Source: Siphonodentalium dalli (taxonomy: Eukaryota; Mollusca; Scaphopoda; Gadilida; Siphonodentaliidae). Taken from it: a stretch of 64,000 nucleotides of DNA. The stretch is taken from assembly GCA_032622095.1 (NCBI GenBank), contig CP136064.1, forward strand, positions 140,945,954 to 141,009,953. The letters run 5' to 3'. Shown here piece after piece: positions 13,701 through 28,700 of the stretch (positions are counted from its first letter, which is position 1; the number at the start of each line of letters is the position of its first letter). Below the pieces are notes generated by a model. The model was not told where the DNA came from and did not search any database. It saw nothing but the letters and a program-made list of their open reading frames with translations. The position numbers and the translations under genes are program-made.

Positions 13701-16700
13701 TCAGTTTATCAGTCCTATATACAGGTCAAGTTCGAATATGGTTTGCTCTGCCCATTTTTGCGAGAGTTATGGCCCTTTTTTTACTTAGAATCTTGTAATT
13801 TTCTGGTTTCTGGATGATAACTTCAGTTTGTGTGATCATATCTTAACCAAATTTGGTATGTGAGTTTATCAGCCATATATACAGGTCAAGTTCGAATTTG
13901 GGTTTGTTCCGTCCATTTTTGCGAGAGTTTGGCCCTTTTTCGACTTTGAATCCTGTCAATTTCTGGTTTCCGGATGATAACTTCAGTTTGTGTGATCATA
14001 TCTGAACCAAATTTGGAATGTGCGTTTATCAGCTCGAAATACAGATCAAGTTTGAATATTGGGTACGATCCACCCATTTTGTTCTGAAATTTAGTATTGG
14101 ATTTTAGGGTCTTTGTTATTTTTTTCAGAAAAGATGATGCCCCCAATGAAGCCACTTCTTCGGGGGACACTGTGGCCGGACGGCCTTTTATTATTGTATT
14201 CAATTAAACTGACGTGAACATCAAAGGATCCAACGTGTGGTAGCCGATACGGTTATATTTCATCGGCCATCACGCAAAGATGTTTATTTATTAGCAACAA
14301 TGTCGATTTCATAACTGATAGCACGGCTTTTGTTTTAACTTTTAATGCTGTCATTGCCATTGTTGGTATATTGTATTGTACCATTGTTCCCTTAAAACAT
14401 AATGCATGCGCAATTTAATATATAAATGCAACTAATCGACTTGGGATTCTGGAGTCGACTTTTGGTGAACAATTTGTCGACGTCGACTAATTGACAAATC
14501 GTTTCAACACTAAGAATAACAGAAGGGAAGCGTTTGTATCATCATAAGTATAAAGCGCTGTTACAGAAAATGATAAAAAGCATTTATATTGCGTACAACC
14601 ACTGCCAATATCATTTCCAAAAGAGTCCAAAACATGGCTTTTCTCCTTCTATTGCCTCATATCCAAATGATTATATGGCACATAGAACACATACAAGAAT
14701 AACAGAATGGAAAGCATTTGTATCATCACATCCACTGTCAGCAAATAATGATGTTCCGATAATGAAAAAGCCCATCGGACCGATTTCCGATAACTGGAGG
14801 CACAATCGGCCGATTTGCGATTCCGATGTTATATATACTGTGTGTTTGCTCCCATAAGGCCAATAAAAATAAATTGCTAGATTTACATCCAACTTTTTCA
14901 GAAAACTGGGGTGGGAGGGCGAATTTTATTTTTTATATTTTATTCTTCCTAATATAAATGTACATGGAGAGTTCTAGATATTGAAGCAGTATCCTATCTT
15001 ATTATTACAAGGTGATTTTAATAGATTGTCCCTATTTGACCAAAATAGACTGATTAATGGATCATTGAAATGTAATTTGATGATTAACCCTTCCATGACA
15101 GGAGCTTCCTGATTTTTTCGAAAACCCTGTGCCAATGCATTCTCTTATATATGCGAGTTGCCCATAGGGTGCCTCGCAGAAATATAAGAGAATGCATTGG
15201 CCTAACAACATTTACCTTGATCTTATAAGCCAGTGCAAAAGGGAGCCTCGCATATATAAGAGAATGCACTGGCACAGGGTCTTTAATGCTGCACCAGCAC
15301 AGCTCCCATCATGAAAAAGTTAAGGCATGAGAAAAAAATTTGCATTACAGATATTCAAATAAAAAAAATTGAGGAGGGGACTAAAAAATAGGGTCGGGAG
15401 GGGATGTAAATCAAGCAATATTTTTTATATTGGCCTAATGGACCTATATACACTCATTCCACTCCTATCCCGGTATAGTTTCAAAGCCAAATACATCAAA
15501 GAAATATATACCACTGTCGCAAAAGTATTTCCACCGAGGTCAGTTGTGCACTGCCTTTGATGTATACCGGTAGTTGTTTTGACAAAGAGATCAAAGGTGC
15601 CGACTCAGAGTAACGTTATGACCGTGTGTGGAACACTTGCACACGGTGAAAAATCTTGATTGAATACTTGTAAGTTGCGACAATGTATGGAATGGCGATT
15701 GTTAACTAAATTTCGATTGATGGATAATAATTGCTGTCATATTTGTCTGAGATTTCCCAAGTTCCCACACCTGTTGTCTTTTAACAACTGGGAAGCATTT
15801 ATAGTTCCGCCTACTCAATTTTGTTTTCGCAAGTTCAACGTGGAGCTAAGCGTATTTCAAAGCTAATTATGCCCCTTCTCACGTTGGTCGTTATTGAAGA
15901 CAGTTCTGATCGCGACTGTACTAATTCATTACGAGCGCGCCGCGTGTATACTGTCCTAGAGATTCTAGATAGCTGTGGGCACTGACATTAACATGGGTGT
16001 TTTATTTATAGAATGGGAAATTTTGGGATGATTAAAAGTCGAACTGTTAGTCGGAGGCCCAGTCCGGTAAAAGGTGTAGAACTTTGTGAATTTCAATTTT
16101 GTTTATTGTCGTTAATTAACGTTATGTCAATAATGTTTGATTTTTGGTTTGTGATACATGTAAGTTATGTCAATTACAAATAAAAGAAATGAAAAATATA
16201 ATTTGTAATTCTTATATTTCAACTTTTATAGATATTTTTCGTTCTGCAGCCCACTGATGGTTGTGGTCGGAGACGGCGAGTCGGCCGCCAGTTCGTTATT
16301 CGTTAATTAGATGCTGGTTGTTATTGTTATTTTAACGGAATTCTGAGTTGGTCATTCACGAAACCAATATGTTTTATATTCTATAATTACAATCATGGGT
16401 ATATAATATATGATCTTGAGTGCGTTACCATTTCTGACTATGGTTTTATTGTTCAGTGTGTGCTTCAAATTATTGACATAGCATGTGACGTCACATGGCA
16501 CGTGCTCAACTGGAAGCTACTAGTACACTGTAAGGAGGTCAGCTGTTTAAAGCTTTCTTTGAATCTATTTCGTGTCAACCGATTGAACCAATAACTTCAT
16601 ATTACACGGGCATTCTGGACTCATCGACCTATGACCTCTCCATTGAATGTCGGTATTGATATTTTTAGGGAGTGCAACCATCCCACAGGCTCTTGCATGT

Positions 16701-19700
16701 GTCTCACGTGCGCGTTCAGTTGAACTTGAATCTCTGTTCTCTAAAGACAGTGCATTAAATTGGTGAGGCAAAAATGGCGATTGATGGGTTACCGCTAACA
16801 GATTTGAACTAGAATGCACTGAGAGAGATGCCAACGTGCGCAAAAATGTAATAAAAAATAATAAAAAACATAATTTCACTGTAGTTTACTTAATTTATTT
16901 AATTTAATTTTACCGCGATCTTGAAGTTGAATTGAAACAATGGGAAATTGTTTACTCAATGCGGTGTATTTCACGCCGTGTCTGTCGCGATTTCATGTCA
17001 ATCAAATGATATCGAGACACTGACATTGGTGGGGTATAACGTTGTGGTGTTTTGTAGTTTCTGAAAGTACATGTATACAGGGCGAATGTACTGACTGTCA
17101 ATTTTCGACAAAAGCCACATCGCTGGTTTGTTTATATAGCAACGAGCTAGTAACGGAAGTCAGTGCCAAGGGTGTCAACTCTATAATCTACTCCATAACG
17201 TCGCCGGGATGTACTGCGTAAGGGTGACGTCATGGAGTGAAATCGGTAGGGTGACACCAACCTACGAATCTGACTGATCGCCATACTGTTGCGCGAGCGC
17301 GCACGTAATTATGTGAAGGCAGTCGAACTGCTCCAAACACGATATGGACAAACACACAAAATCGTGCAGGCACCAGCAGGCACACATAACATTTCTAATA
17401 GATTTGGATAGACCGAAGGCACTTTGAAAATGTTCTGATGCAGTTGAAAGTGGTGTGCGACCTCTGGAATCTCTCGTTAAATCTCCTGAGTCCTACAAAA
17501 CACTATTAGTCCCAATTCTGCAGGAAAAAGTTGCTGCCGGGTCTGCTGAAAAATATTGCGAGAGGACACGGAAACAAGGAATGGGACTTGGATGATTTGC
17601 AAAGGCATTAATTGACAATGTAAACATAATGCAATCGTGTGTTTCACCATCAAGGACATGCAGAGACTCATTTGAAGGTACAATCACATCAATGCATACA
17701 TCTGTAAAATCATTTGGTGTGGTTGAGCGATCGTCACTAACAACAACCCGAGGATGTATTTACTGCTCTGGACACCATTTCCCATCTGATTGCACAAGAT
17801 ATAGTACCATGGCATCTAGACTAGATCATGCGAATAAATCTAATTTGTTTTTCAACTGCCTTTGGAATAACCATAGAATTGCATAGTGTAGATCATCAAA
17901 ATGCTGCGTAAGCATCATACAAGTCTGTGCGAAGCAAATTGATCCTCACCGAATCAAGGTGATATTCACCGAAAACAGTCAATTTTTCCTCAGCGAAATT
18001 CAGAACACCAGAGAATGACAGTGAAATCGGAAAGTCTTAAAGGTGCTACTATACAGAATGATGTTGTTATTGCCACAGGTTCAAGTCTCATTTTTGTTTC
18101 TGAAAACAGCAGTTGCAGATGTAATCGGTGACAATGGATCTCAACGGTCATTCGTATCTCGTGCTCTGGTGTCGGAGCTCAACCTGCAAATAGTCAAGCA
18201 TGAGAAACTGGATATTTCCACAGTTGGTGCTCACAACTCAAAACTGCAAGAGTTGGATCTGGTCCAAGTAAATGTTGTATGTCAAGAGGGATCAGTGGTT
18301 CCAGTCGAAGCTCTTGTTGTGCCCACAATCACAAAGCCACTGACAATACAAACATTGGTGCTGCACTGGAATTGAAGTCATTGACTCTGGCTCACCCGTT
18401 AAGTTACCCATGTGATAATTTTGAGGTGCCTCTACTAATACTAATAGGATGCAATAGTTACTATTGGTTTGTTAAAGGGGAGATTGTCACACCGAATATG
18501 TGCCCAGTACAGTTGCCATTAGTTCTAAGCTCGGATACCTGTTGTGTGGTCCATCGACCAGGAACTCCAAGGAAATCCTAGGATGGTTTTGCAAGGGGAG
18601 CCATTGATTATTTCTGAAATTTGTTTAAAAAAAAAACATGGCTGCCAGCCATCTTGGATTTCAAATTTGAATCCATCGGCACACCTTGCAGCCTGCATAT
18701 ATCGAAGAAATTGTAAATTTACAGGCATGATGAGATGAGAGATTTTCAATGAAAAACATGGCCCCACCGGCAGTCATCTTGGATTTTACTCTTTGCATGA
18801 CTAAATCCTTTGGCGAACCCTACTCACCACATCCCTCATCCAATGATCACCAAACTTCATACAGATCTTTTGGGTGACCACGAGATGGGAGCAATCTAAT
18901 TTTTCCGAATTTCTTTGACAAACATGGCCACCAGCTTGGATTTTACTCTTTGTATGACTGTGGCACACCCTCCAGGACACATCTCACATAGGTTTTCTGT
19001 TCTGTAATCAAATTTTCGAAAATTAGTTTTATTTACCAATGTATTTGGAATTTTTTTTCTGATAAATGCACTGGACTACGTATAGTATAGTACATATTCA
19101 AACCACCCACCACTGATTATTATGATAAAATAAGTATTTTATTGGTGTATTTTTGTTTTATAGCTTGAACAAGGAAAAGCGACAGAATGAGTTGCTGCGA
19201 GTAACGAAAGACAATCAGGACATCTTAAGACGAATAATTTTGAGGAAACCAGAATACAGCTCAATGAAGTGGCAGGATGATTGGCTGGAGAATCAAGTGT
19301 TCCTTGATAATATATCTTCTTATCCCACTGACTGGTGGCAAAATCAGGTAATTTTGCCTACAATCATGGAGGTCATTAACAGGGGTCGATTTAATTTTTA
19401 TACCCCATTTTTAAAACAAGACAGTCAATGACTGTGGGTCGATCACTAGACTGTATAGACTGAGAAGAGTGGGACTCTGAAGACTATAACAGTCAGTACT
19501 TTACAAAATCACTTAAGACAAGTAGTTCTAAACATGGACATAGCTGGAGGTTCTCCGATGAGCAGGGCTCTTCACCTTGAACTTTCTAATTGCACACCAC
19601 TGACAAATCTCCAACCTCTTACCTTTATAAAGAAGACAACCATACCACAGTACTAAGTTCACAAAATGTTAGGTTGAATTTTACAAAAAAACTGGTACCA

Positions 19701-22700
19701 ACCAGTACTTCAAGCTCTCAAACATTTGAAAATTACACCCCCCCATAAAGTTCAAAATTTGTGGCCAATTCTGTCCAACAGTTTATCATGAAGTAGGAAC
19801 ATATAAGACTATTGATTTAAAAATATACATGTTGGAAAATCAAACCAAACTATGAGAACAATTCTAACCTATATTTGTTGTGAACATCTCATCTACAACT
19901 AATGTTGTATCAGGCATGACATTTTCAACTGTTTGATTTTAATCAAAGTAGGGGGTCAAAACTCCATCCACTCTACACTCCCCCCATTGCCTCAAATATT
20001 GCCCCCACAGGCTACCTAGAAATCAATATTATTATACCAGTACCATACAGGATAGAGGAGATTCATTCATCTAGTAATATCAATATACCCCCCCCCCCCC
20101 AATTTTTCTTTGAAAAATCAGGGCATGATTTCAGCTGGATAAGTGTGGTTAAGAAAATAATATTGGAAAATCTACAACTAATGTTGTATCAGGCATGAAT
20201 TTTTTTGGTGTTCACATCTAATCTACAACTAATTAATGTTATATCAGGCATGAAATTTTCATCAAATTTTGATCAAAGTAGGACTCCACCCCCCTCTACA
20301 CTCTCTCCCCATTGCCTCAAACATTGCCCCCACCCAGGCTGCCTAGAAATCAATATTATTATACCAGTACCAAACAGCATAGAGGAGAGTTAAATCTCTG
20401 TTTTAAGAATTACTATGGAGGGTAAGAGTTGTGGCCCTGGCTTCGCACCTATTTGATCTGATGAACTTATTACAACAAATCTGATTGTGAGTCACCTAAG
20501 GAACATGCACACCAAAATATATAAACACATTCGGTCTTTAATGCGGAAAAGAAAACAATTGTTGATAGACGGATGGATAGACATCCCAACAGACAGACGG
20601 ATAGAAGGACGGCCTGACAGACAGAGGACAAATTCAATCCAATATACCCCCAATTTTTCTTCGCCTAGATAAGTGGTGGTTAAGAAAATAATATGAAACA
20701 GCCAAGCCTGAATTTAATGTGTCTGACATTTGCAGAATGAGGTCCCCAAAAGGTGAATTTAATGACACTATTCCGCAAGGCAGGCTAGCATCACTGAATT
20801 CACCCTCAGTCTGATTAGGCCTCAACTGCCATGGGAAACCTAGAAACAAATTGAAGTTCTACAGTTGAAGTTGGTGATGCGCACCAATTGGGCACCTCAA
20901 TTATGCATTTTATCTTCTGCAAATTAGGGGAAACTGAACAGAAGGGAAAAAAAGTCAAAAAGTAACTAAAACAAAATAAATTTCAATTTGATACTCAAGA
21001 TACAAGTTTCCCAGAATATGAGGCCTAAGCAGAATGAGGTCCCTGGAGGGTGTATTTAGTGATTCTAGGCTGCTGTATGGGGTAGCAACACTAATTTCAC
21101 CCTCTGGGGACTCCATTCTGCAGTCAGACACACTAAATTCAGGCTTGGGAACAGAATTTTGTTTTAATTTGATAACAAGCACCAGTGCTAGTGCAGTTGT
21201 TTACACAAGCCTGTCCAATAACATTCTAATCTCTAATCTGTCATTCTAATCTCAATTAATGACCTGATTCATCTCTCTGAAGCTAATACTTTATTGAGAC
21301 CTCTGGCAGATATAATACTGGCAGATATAAACAAGAGATGTGCACTCGCGTGCTAGCATACCCCCACCGTGGCAAATTCAACCCGCATTATCCGTAAACC
21401 CAACAAAAAAGATTTTTAACTTTAAAGAAAAATTTGGATTAATAATATCGATATGGTGTCGCAAGAAGCTTGTACGGAAAAAAATATTCAAATTGGTTCA
21501 TATTTGTTCGAATGATTGCAGAAATCCAAAAAAGGGTAGAAAATGAAACGCAACCGTAACATCTAAGATGGCTTTTGTCGAGTCTGATAGCATCCACACA
21601 AAAAAAATCCCAAAATTGTCGAAAATGAAGTGTAATGTTCGGAAAAACAGTCCGAGCCAACCCTGAGCCGCATCATGTAGAGAGGGTGTTGTGAGAAGCA
21701 TGTATGCCAAAAATTATTGAAATCGGTTCATATTTGTTAAAGTTATTAAGTCGGACAGAATTTTCTAAGTCAAAATAAGTCGAAAAGTAAGGCGTAACTT
21801 AAAGAAAGTCGGACCGCACCGCAATTAGCAACATGCGGAGAGGCGGTCCTAAGGAGATTGCATACAAAAAATTATTGAAATCGGTTCATAGTTGTTCGAG
21901 TTATGAGGGAGGGAGAAAGTGTGACGGACAGACAGAGTCAATCCAGTATACCCCCCCATTTTCTTCGAAAGTGGGGGTATAATAACTGCTTCTGGTGAGA
22001 GGTAAGTTGTGATATGATATGGGGTGGGGGGGGGCCTGGGTCATATGGGGGGGGGGGGGGGTGATGGAAAGTTTCTGTGATTTCATTAAAGAATAATGTT
22101 TCATAACTCTGAGGATGTTATAATGGTGTTAGTTTTTCAAATTTTATAACATGTTTAAAAAACAAATACATTTGTGTGTGCGTGTGTTAAATTGAGCAAG
22201 GAGTTTTTTTTTTTTGAGTTATGTCACTGTGGTTTACGCCCACATTCGACACAGTGACCCCATTTGAACAAATCTGAACCACAGTCGCCCAAGGACCCTT
22301 TGTACCAAATATGAAGCCATTCAGCCCAATGAAATTTGAGAAGTCATTGTAAGATTTACTATGGTGGTAAAGAGTTATGGTCATAGCTTCGCAACTATTT
22401 GACCGGGAGACCTCATTTGAAAAATCTGAATGTAATTCACACAAAATATGAACCCATTCGGTCTTACGGTTCTGGAGAAGATGATTCTTGACGGACAAGC
22501 GGATGGATGGATGGACGAGGAGTGATGACTATAGCTCCACCAGAGACTTCGTCTCAGGTGAGCTAAAAAGGTGGATATACTGTTTTGCACCTGTCTATCC
22601 ATGCGTCCTAAGTTCTAACTGTCCTAATTTGGAATAGTAGTGGTCGGATGTCTATAAAATTATGTTATGGATGTTCACTACTATGAGGACATTAAATAGA

Positions 22701-25700
22701 GGGTTCCATCGTTTTGTTCGGATTTTCCATTCTAGAGTTATTCATCTTTTTTATCTGAAAATGTTGGCTTTTTGGTCCGTCTGATATCTTTTAATGTCAT
22801 AACTTCAACAGTTGTGCCGGGATCTCAATGAAAGTTGGTATGGATGTTCACTACTATGAGGACATTCTCTAGAGGGTTCCATCGTTTTGTTCGGATTTTC
22901 CATTCTAGAGTTACTCATCTTTGTTTATCTGGAAATATTGGCTTTTTGGTCTGTCCGATGTCTGTTCAGGTCATAACTTGAACAGTAGTCCTCGGATCTC
23001 AATGAAATTTGGTATGAATGTTCACCACTATGAGGAATTTAATGGCGTGTTCAACTGTTTTGTTTTGGTTTTTCGTTCTATAGTTATTTATCTTTGTTTA
23101 TATATGAAAATGATGATTTTTGGGTCCTTCTGTCCGAGTATATCAGTCATAGGTTATGCCCACACCAGGTGGAATGTCACAAGGGGGTATGCACTGGACA
23201 ACAGTCCATCTCTTCTTTTAATTTGTTTAGCATTTTGTAGCACTGGATAGATTTTGTATAGCAATACATGTTTTTTCATTGTAAATTGGTAATAGCAGAA
23301 ATTGAAAATTGCATCGCAAATTGCGATGCGAATCCAGTTAATTTGAGCCCAGGAGGTTAAAGAGGGTCATGCATAATTCTATGTTCGATGTTACTGTATA
23401 TGGATGCAGAAATATAGAGAGACAGCATGCATGTACAGTGCATCTGAATCAAAATGATTGCGCGCACTGCATGTATTACTCTATTGCTCAGTAATTATTA
23501 GGATCCTTCTTGTCACCTTTTCTGTGTATAACTCAGAGGGTGGTTTGGCTCCAGCTAGGGGGAGAATTGCCAGAAAGTAGTACTTGATTATACAATTTGC
23601 TTGTTTCATCAATTGTGAATAGTATAACCGTTATTCATTGTATAAGTTATCCAGTCCTGGCGATTTATTATTTTTCAATCTTATTATACCATGGAGAATT
23701 TCATCGTGCATAATTTGTTGGTCATTGACTTCGGATGTTATTAAAGGACCCCAATTATTTGGTATAAAGTTCATTGTTTGTGTATCTGAACCTGTATACA
23801 ATGTTTTGAATAAAATCAATGAGATCTCCAAAGCTGGTTCATTTAGAGGTTTGGTATTACATCCACTTGTTAACAATCTTCCAATATTCCCGAGTGTCAG
23901 TATTTTCGAGAGCTGAAAGTCATGTTGAAACGGATGTCATAAGTTCAAAGAGGGAAGAAGTTTGACTTTGATATCGAGGAGAGCACATCCCCATATACCG
24001 GGAATATCCATCTACAGAGTGTGTAATGTCATCCTGGTGTTTCCGTCCACGAGGTAGGTAACGTCATCCCAATATATCGGGGGAATAAAGGTTGAAAGAG
24101 TTCATTCGCGTTCATTATTGACCTCTTATTTTATTCAGAAATTGTTGGCGTACACAAATTTCTTTACTTCGGTTTGTTGGGGTGTCACCCCCTGGCCTCC
24201 ATGAATCCTGATTTAGCAGAGAGGGGTGTATCCTGCATACCGATTATGGAAATAGAGAATTCAAGGCAAGGTTATTTGACACCCTCTTGGTTCGAACCAT
24301 CACTGAATATGTCCCTTGGTTTGCATGTACGCCAAACTTTTTTCAACCCAAAAGCAGACCATGAATTCAGTGAATGTCAGTATATATGCTCCTTCTTCCT
24401 GATAGAGCTATGATAGAACTGTGACCAAGTCCCCCGACAAGGTGGCTAACTGAAGGATTGGCTATGTTCTGGATAAAAGTCATCATCCGGAAACTTCAAA
24501 TATTAAAAATCAATAAAAATTGGCAAACTAAGGGCCATGATTGAAAAATACTGGACAAATCTGGTTTTCGAAACCAGCTCCTTTGCCAAACATTGTTAAA
24601 GTTATTGCGCCAACAAGCTGAACATCAAGAATAATCGGCATAAATGGCAAGAACTCTGCCAAAATGGGTCCAGTCAAACTCAGAATCACAGGTCTGAAAA
24701 ATGACGAAATACAGACTCGGACAAAAGATGCGTCCCAGGATGTATGATTCTATGTCGAAAAATGACAATAACTCTGCCAAAATGACTCCGACTGAACTCA
24801 AAATCGCAGGTACACAGATTTCAATGCTGGTTGGCATCTGTGTCTTAATTTTAAAATGAGAGGCCGATCACGATCGGCAGATGTTTAACCAATGCCTTCT
24901 ACCATACCAACTATTTCGCAGATACGACTCACTTTAAATCAAGTTTCCTCCCAACTATGATTCCTGAATGGTATTTATGCTGTAAAAGTACAATTGACAC
25001 CAAAAAAACTCACGAACCCCACCTCAGAATCAACCAAAGATGAAATGAAATACATGGTAATATGTATAATAAATTATGCATTGAAGAGACATCAATAAGA
25101 CCTACAATGCCGGGCGGAGAAGTTTAAATATTTTGCCATGTAGATCTGAACTTCGATAAATTAAAAAAGTACATCTCTGTAAGCACAGGTTGCTCCTGGG
25201 GTAACCCATGTGACAGGGACCAGCCGAGAGGGCGACGTGGGCGAAGAAGTCGCCCTATCGCCGTCCACTTCGCCGTATTTTTGCAGTCGGGCGAAGTTTA
25301 AGTCGCCCTCCAATTTTGAGAATTTTTTTTTTTTTCTTCAATTTTTTTTTTCAATTTTTCAATTTTGAGAAGTCGCCTAACAAAAATGGCTAAGTTACTA
25401 GCAAACACTGTCTGCAGTAGTATCTCAGTGGTGTCCGTTTGAAGTACCAACACCTCTAACATCAATCACAACGCACCACTCACATATGATCATTGGCACG
25501 CGGCGTATATCCTTTGTGTACCATGAGACAGGCCTGGGTGTTTTTACTGTTTATCGAAACAACGTCGTCGGCGATCTCAATAAGTATACAGTCGGCATTT
25601 TGAACTTTCAAGTTGAGAGTCTCCCTGGCTTCATTTATAGTGAAGATATCTCACTGACATCTGGTGTTCACACATTTTATTGTTTCCGCAACCATGCAGG

Positions 25701-28700
25701 TATATTTAGCAAGAAGGTATATAAGAGCAAGACATGTATTGTAAAACAAAACACTACAATGTCTCTTAAATTGTGTCGTGGTTAAGTGGTAAAGTCAGTA
25801 AAAAACGTAAATCTCCCGAGGATGACGATTTTGAGCCCCAGTCATTCTTTATTAATACGTCGATAATACGTATTTTCTACTTTCTATTATTTTAGTTCAT
25901 CAACAGTATAGCACGTGGTTTTAAACACGCATCGATTATATGAAACACGTGGCTTCAATTTAAACACCCATTTTGAGCCCCAGTCATTCTTTATTAATAC
26001 GTCGATAATACGTATTTTGAACTATTTTCTACTTTCTAATGTTCATCAACAGTATAGCACGTGGTTTTAAACACGCATCGATTATATGAAACACGTGGCT
26101 TCAATTTAAACACCCATTTTGAGCCCCAGTCATTATTATTACGTCGATAAAACGTATTTTCTACAATCTGTTTATCAACAATATAGCACGTGGTTTTAAA
26201 ACACCCACGATGAGCCCCACGCATTCTTTATCACAGTGTCGTGACGACATGAAAACAAACGAGCATATTTCCCCCCCCCCCCCCCCCCCCCCCGTTGGAA
26301 CCTCCTAATCTCTTGCCACAATGTCTCATTGTCTGTATCTGCTTTGTGCACTTGCTTTGTTATTTTAGCGGATTAATGACGGTGAATTCTTTTGATAACT
26401 TTATGACTTCAGACAATAAATTGCCCTAATTAAACAGTGGATGTCAGACAGACACAATAGCGATCGTGTTTAGATCATTGTTACTTGGAAATCCCACGGT
26501 AAAACTAGATTATTTACTTTCGTTTTTATTTTCTCAACAGCTGATGGCCAGTAAAGGTGTTCATGATTTCGTTTCGTTTCGGTTCGATAAATATTGTTGG
26601 CATTTTTAAAAACCCGAAAAATATGAAATAAAATCCTGTCATTCTCTGGAATTTCTCCCACAATTACGATATAAAATGCTGCTATCCTCTCACAATTATG
26701 TTTGGGTATTATTAATAGTTATTAGGGTCATGAAGTGAACATAATGACTACATATTTCAACCATTGTTTCATAAGTTTAATTGACATATTTCATCTCTCC
26801 TATTTTCGTTCTATAGCGACTCCTGTCGTAGTAATGATCAATTTAAATTTTGTAGACTCACTTCGCCCTATAGAACGGCCACTTCGCCTTATTTTTATAG
26901 TAGGGCGAAGTCATTTCGCCCTGAAAATCGGGTCTAGGCTGGTCCCTGCCATGTGAAGATGCCAGCCATTTTTTTCTTTGAATGCCCCCTCTGTACAGAT
27001 GCAAGAAACCGTATGTGGGCATGACTAGATGAGCATAAAGTGACCATCACAGGTATCAAAGATATTCTTTTTCGCATACCGCACAACTGCAGTACCTCGA
27101 ATAGGCAATTATTCGAAACTGTACAATCATTCATCATATCCACCAACCGATTTTAGCAATCACTATATATTCCCATTGATGTGAGACTTTGCCCACAGGC
27201 ACAAAACAAAAACAACAATCTGCATGATTTGATTGGGTGACGGTGCCCCTAAGTGTAGCCGCCCACGATCACCCGGCACACCATTTCCCCCCCCCCCCCC
27301 CCCATAGAAATAACAAACAAATGCTCTCATCAGATTCCTTCCTTAAACAATTTTACTCATCAGCAGCTAAATGCCAGGGGAGAGTAGCTTCACTAAGTTT
27401 GGTAACTTATGCTTCGATCCCCTGTGCACCCACACCATTGTGTATAAAATTATGTGTTATATTCTATGTATATATGTGGGTCACAATAAATATGTTCAAA
27501 CATACCAACTCGATCTGGACTGAATATATGCCTGTACGCATCACTGTAAATGATTGAAAGATATATTAAGGGGTTTCCTTCATTTTCTTGTATACATATA
27601 AATATGAGACTAATCAAATAAAGTATTGCTTTGGATAGAATGTTTTCATATTATGGTAGCGTTAAAACCGATAAATCAATATCAAGGTCTATACAGGTGA
27701 AGAATGTGTCATGATTAATCTGGATGTGAATTATGAGCATGATCGGGTGAACAAATATTTGATTTATCACATTGGATAGTATGTGTCTTCTGAACAGGGT
27801 TAATATGTGTGTACAGGTTTAATATTTTGAGGCAAATCAACCAAATAACACCAACTATACAGGTCAGGGGTGATTCCTCATAAACTTTGCCATGAAATAT
27901 AAACACAATCTGATGGCAAATATTTGAGTTATCAAATCAGATATCAAGTGTATGGTCGCAGCTGGAAGGGGTTAATATTTCCCAAAAATATTAAATTGAC
28001 TGCTCAAAACAAAATAGTTCATAAAAAGCATGTGACTGGTCCTATGCAATAAGTCAATGTCATAGAATACCTTGTGTTTACAAAAGAGGCCAAAATATAC
28101 TGCTACAAATATATGGTCCATCCCTTGTCTAAACACTAGCAGTCAGATGCTCGTAGCCCGTTTATATATAATCATGGGTATATGCGAGAAATACACAAAG
28201 AAAACCCACTCCATAGTTTGGATCGATAAGCCGTCCCTATGTATTTTGTTATTGTGTTTTTTGACAATTTCTACAACACAATTATCGTCTTGAATACTTG
28301 CAGCATGATGTTACTGTTTGATCACCACTGAAGTGTTTTCATTTAGAGTATGGTCAAAATATTGCCGCCGGTGCAGTGTATTCTCGGATAGAAAACAAAT
28401 AGGCCGATGCCGAAAGCAGAAACTAAGTCACGAGGGGCACCCCTGGTTGAGTCTGGTATGATATGGCTCGCGATTGGCTAGAGGGTTTTCTTTGGGGGGG
28501 GGGGGGGGGGGGGGTGCACCCAGCCCATTGAACACACCAAACTCACAAGTTTCACTAAATATTCCCTCACAAACTACTAGATGGTTGCCTATTCTAAATG
28601 GACTAGTAGTCTTGTGGCCACTAACCATGCAGGGGGGGGGGGGGGGTGGAAAGGATGGTTCGGCCCATTATGAGATTAAAACATCCAAACATCTATTGGT

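Larger units (their letters stand above)
25214..26948. mobile_element. Non-autonomous hAT-type element, 1.7 kb, perfect 8-bp target duplication
   Basis: The ends are CAGGGACCAGCC at 25214 and GGCTGGTCCCTG ending at 26948. The target duplication CCATGTGA is perfect (25206-25213 and 26949-26956). Just inside both ends lie GGGCGAAGT.....TCGCCCT hairpins. The interior has a 142-146 bp satellite, a 23-nt poly-C run and one 99-codon open frame, but no recognisable transposase. Confidence 0.9.

Noticed and set aside
16565-16879. Secreted protein with signal-peptide-like start
   Set aside because: The hydrophobic start begins at GTG, not ATG, and comes from a T-rich stretch. There is no splice support and no homologous feel.
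24174-24413. 79-codon + strand frame
   Set aside because: No domain, no splice or start support, and the surrounding DNA is repeat-derived.
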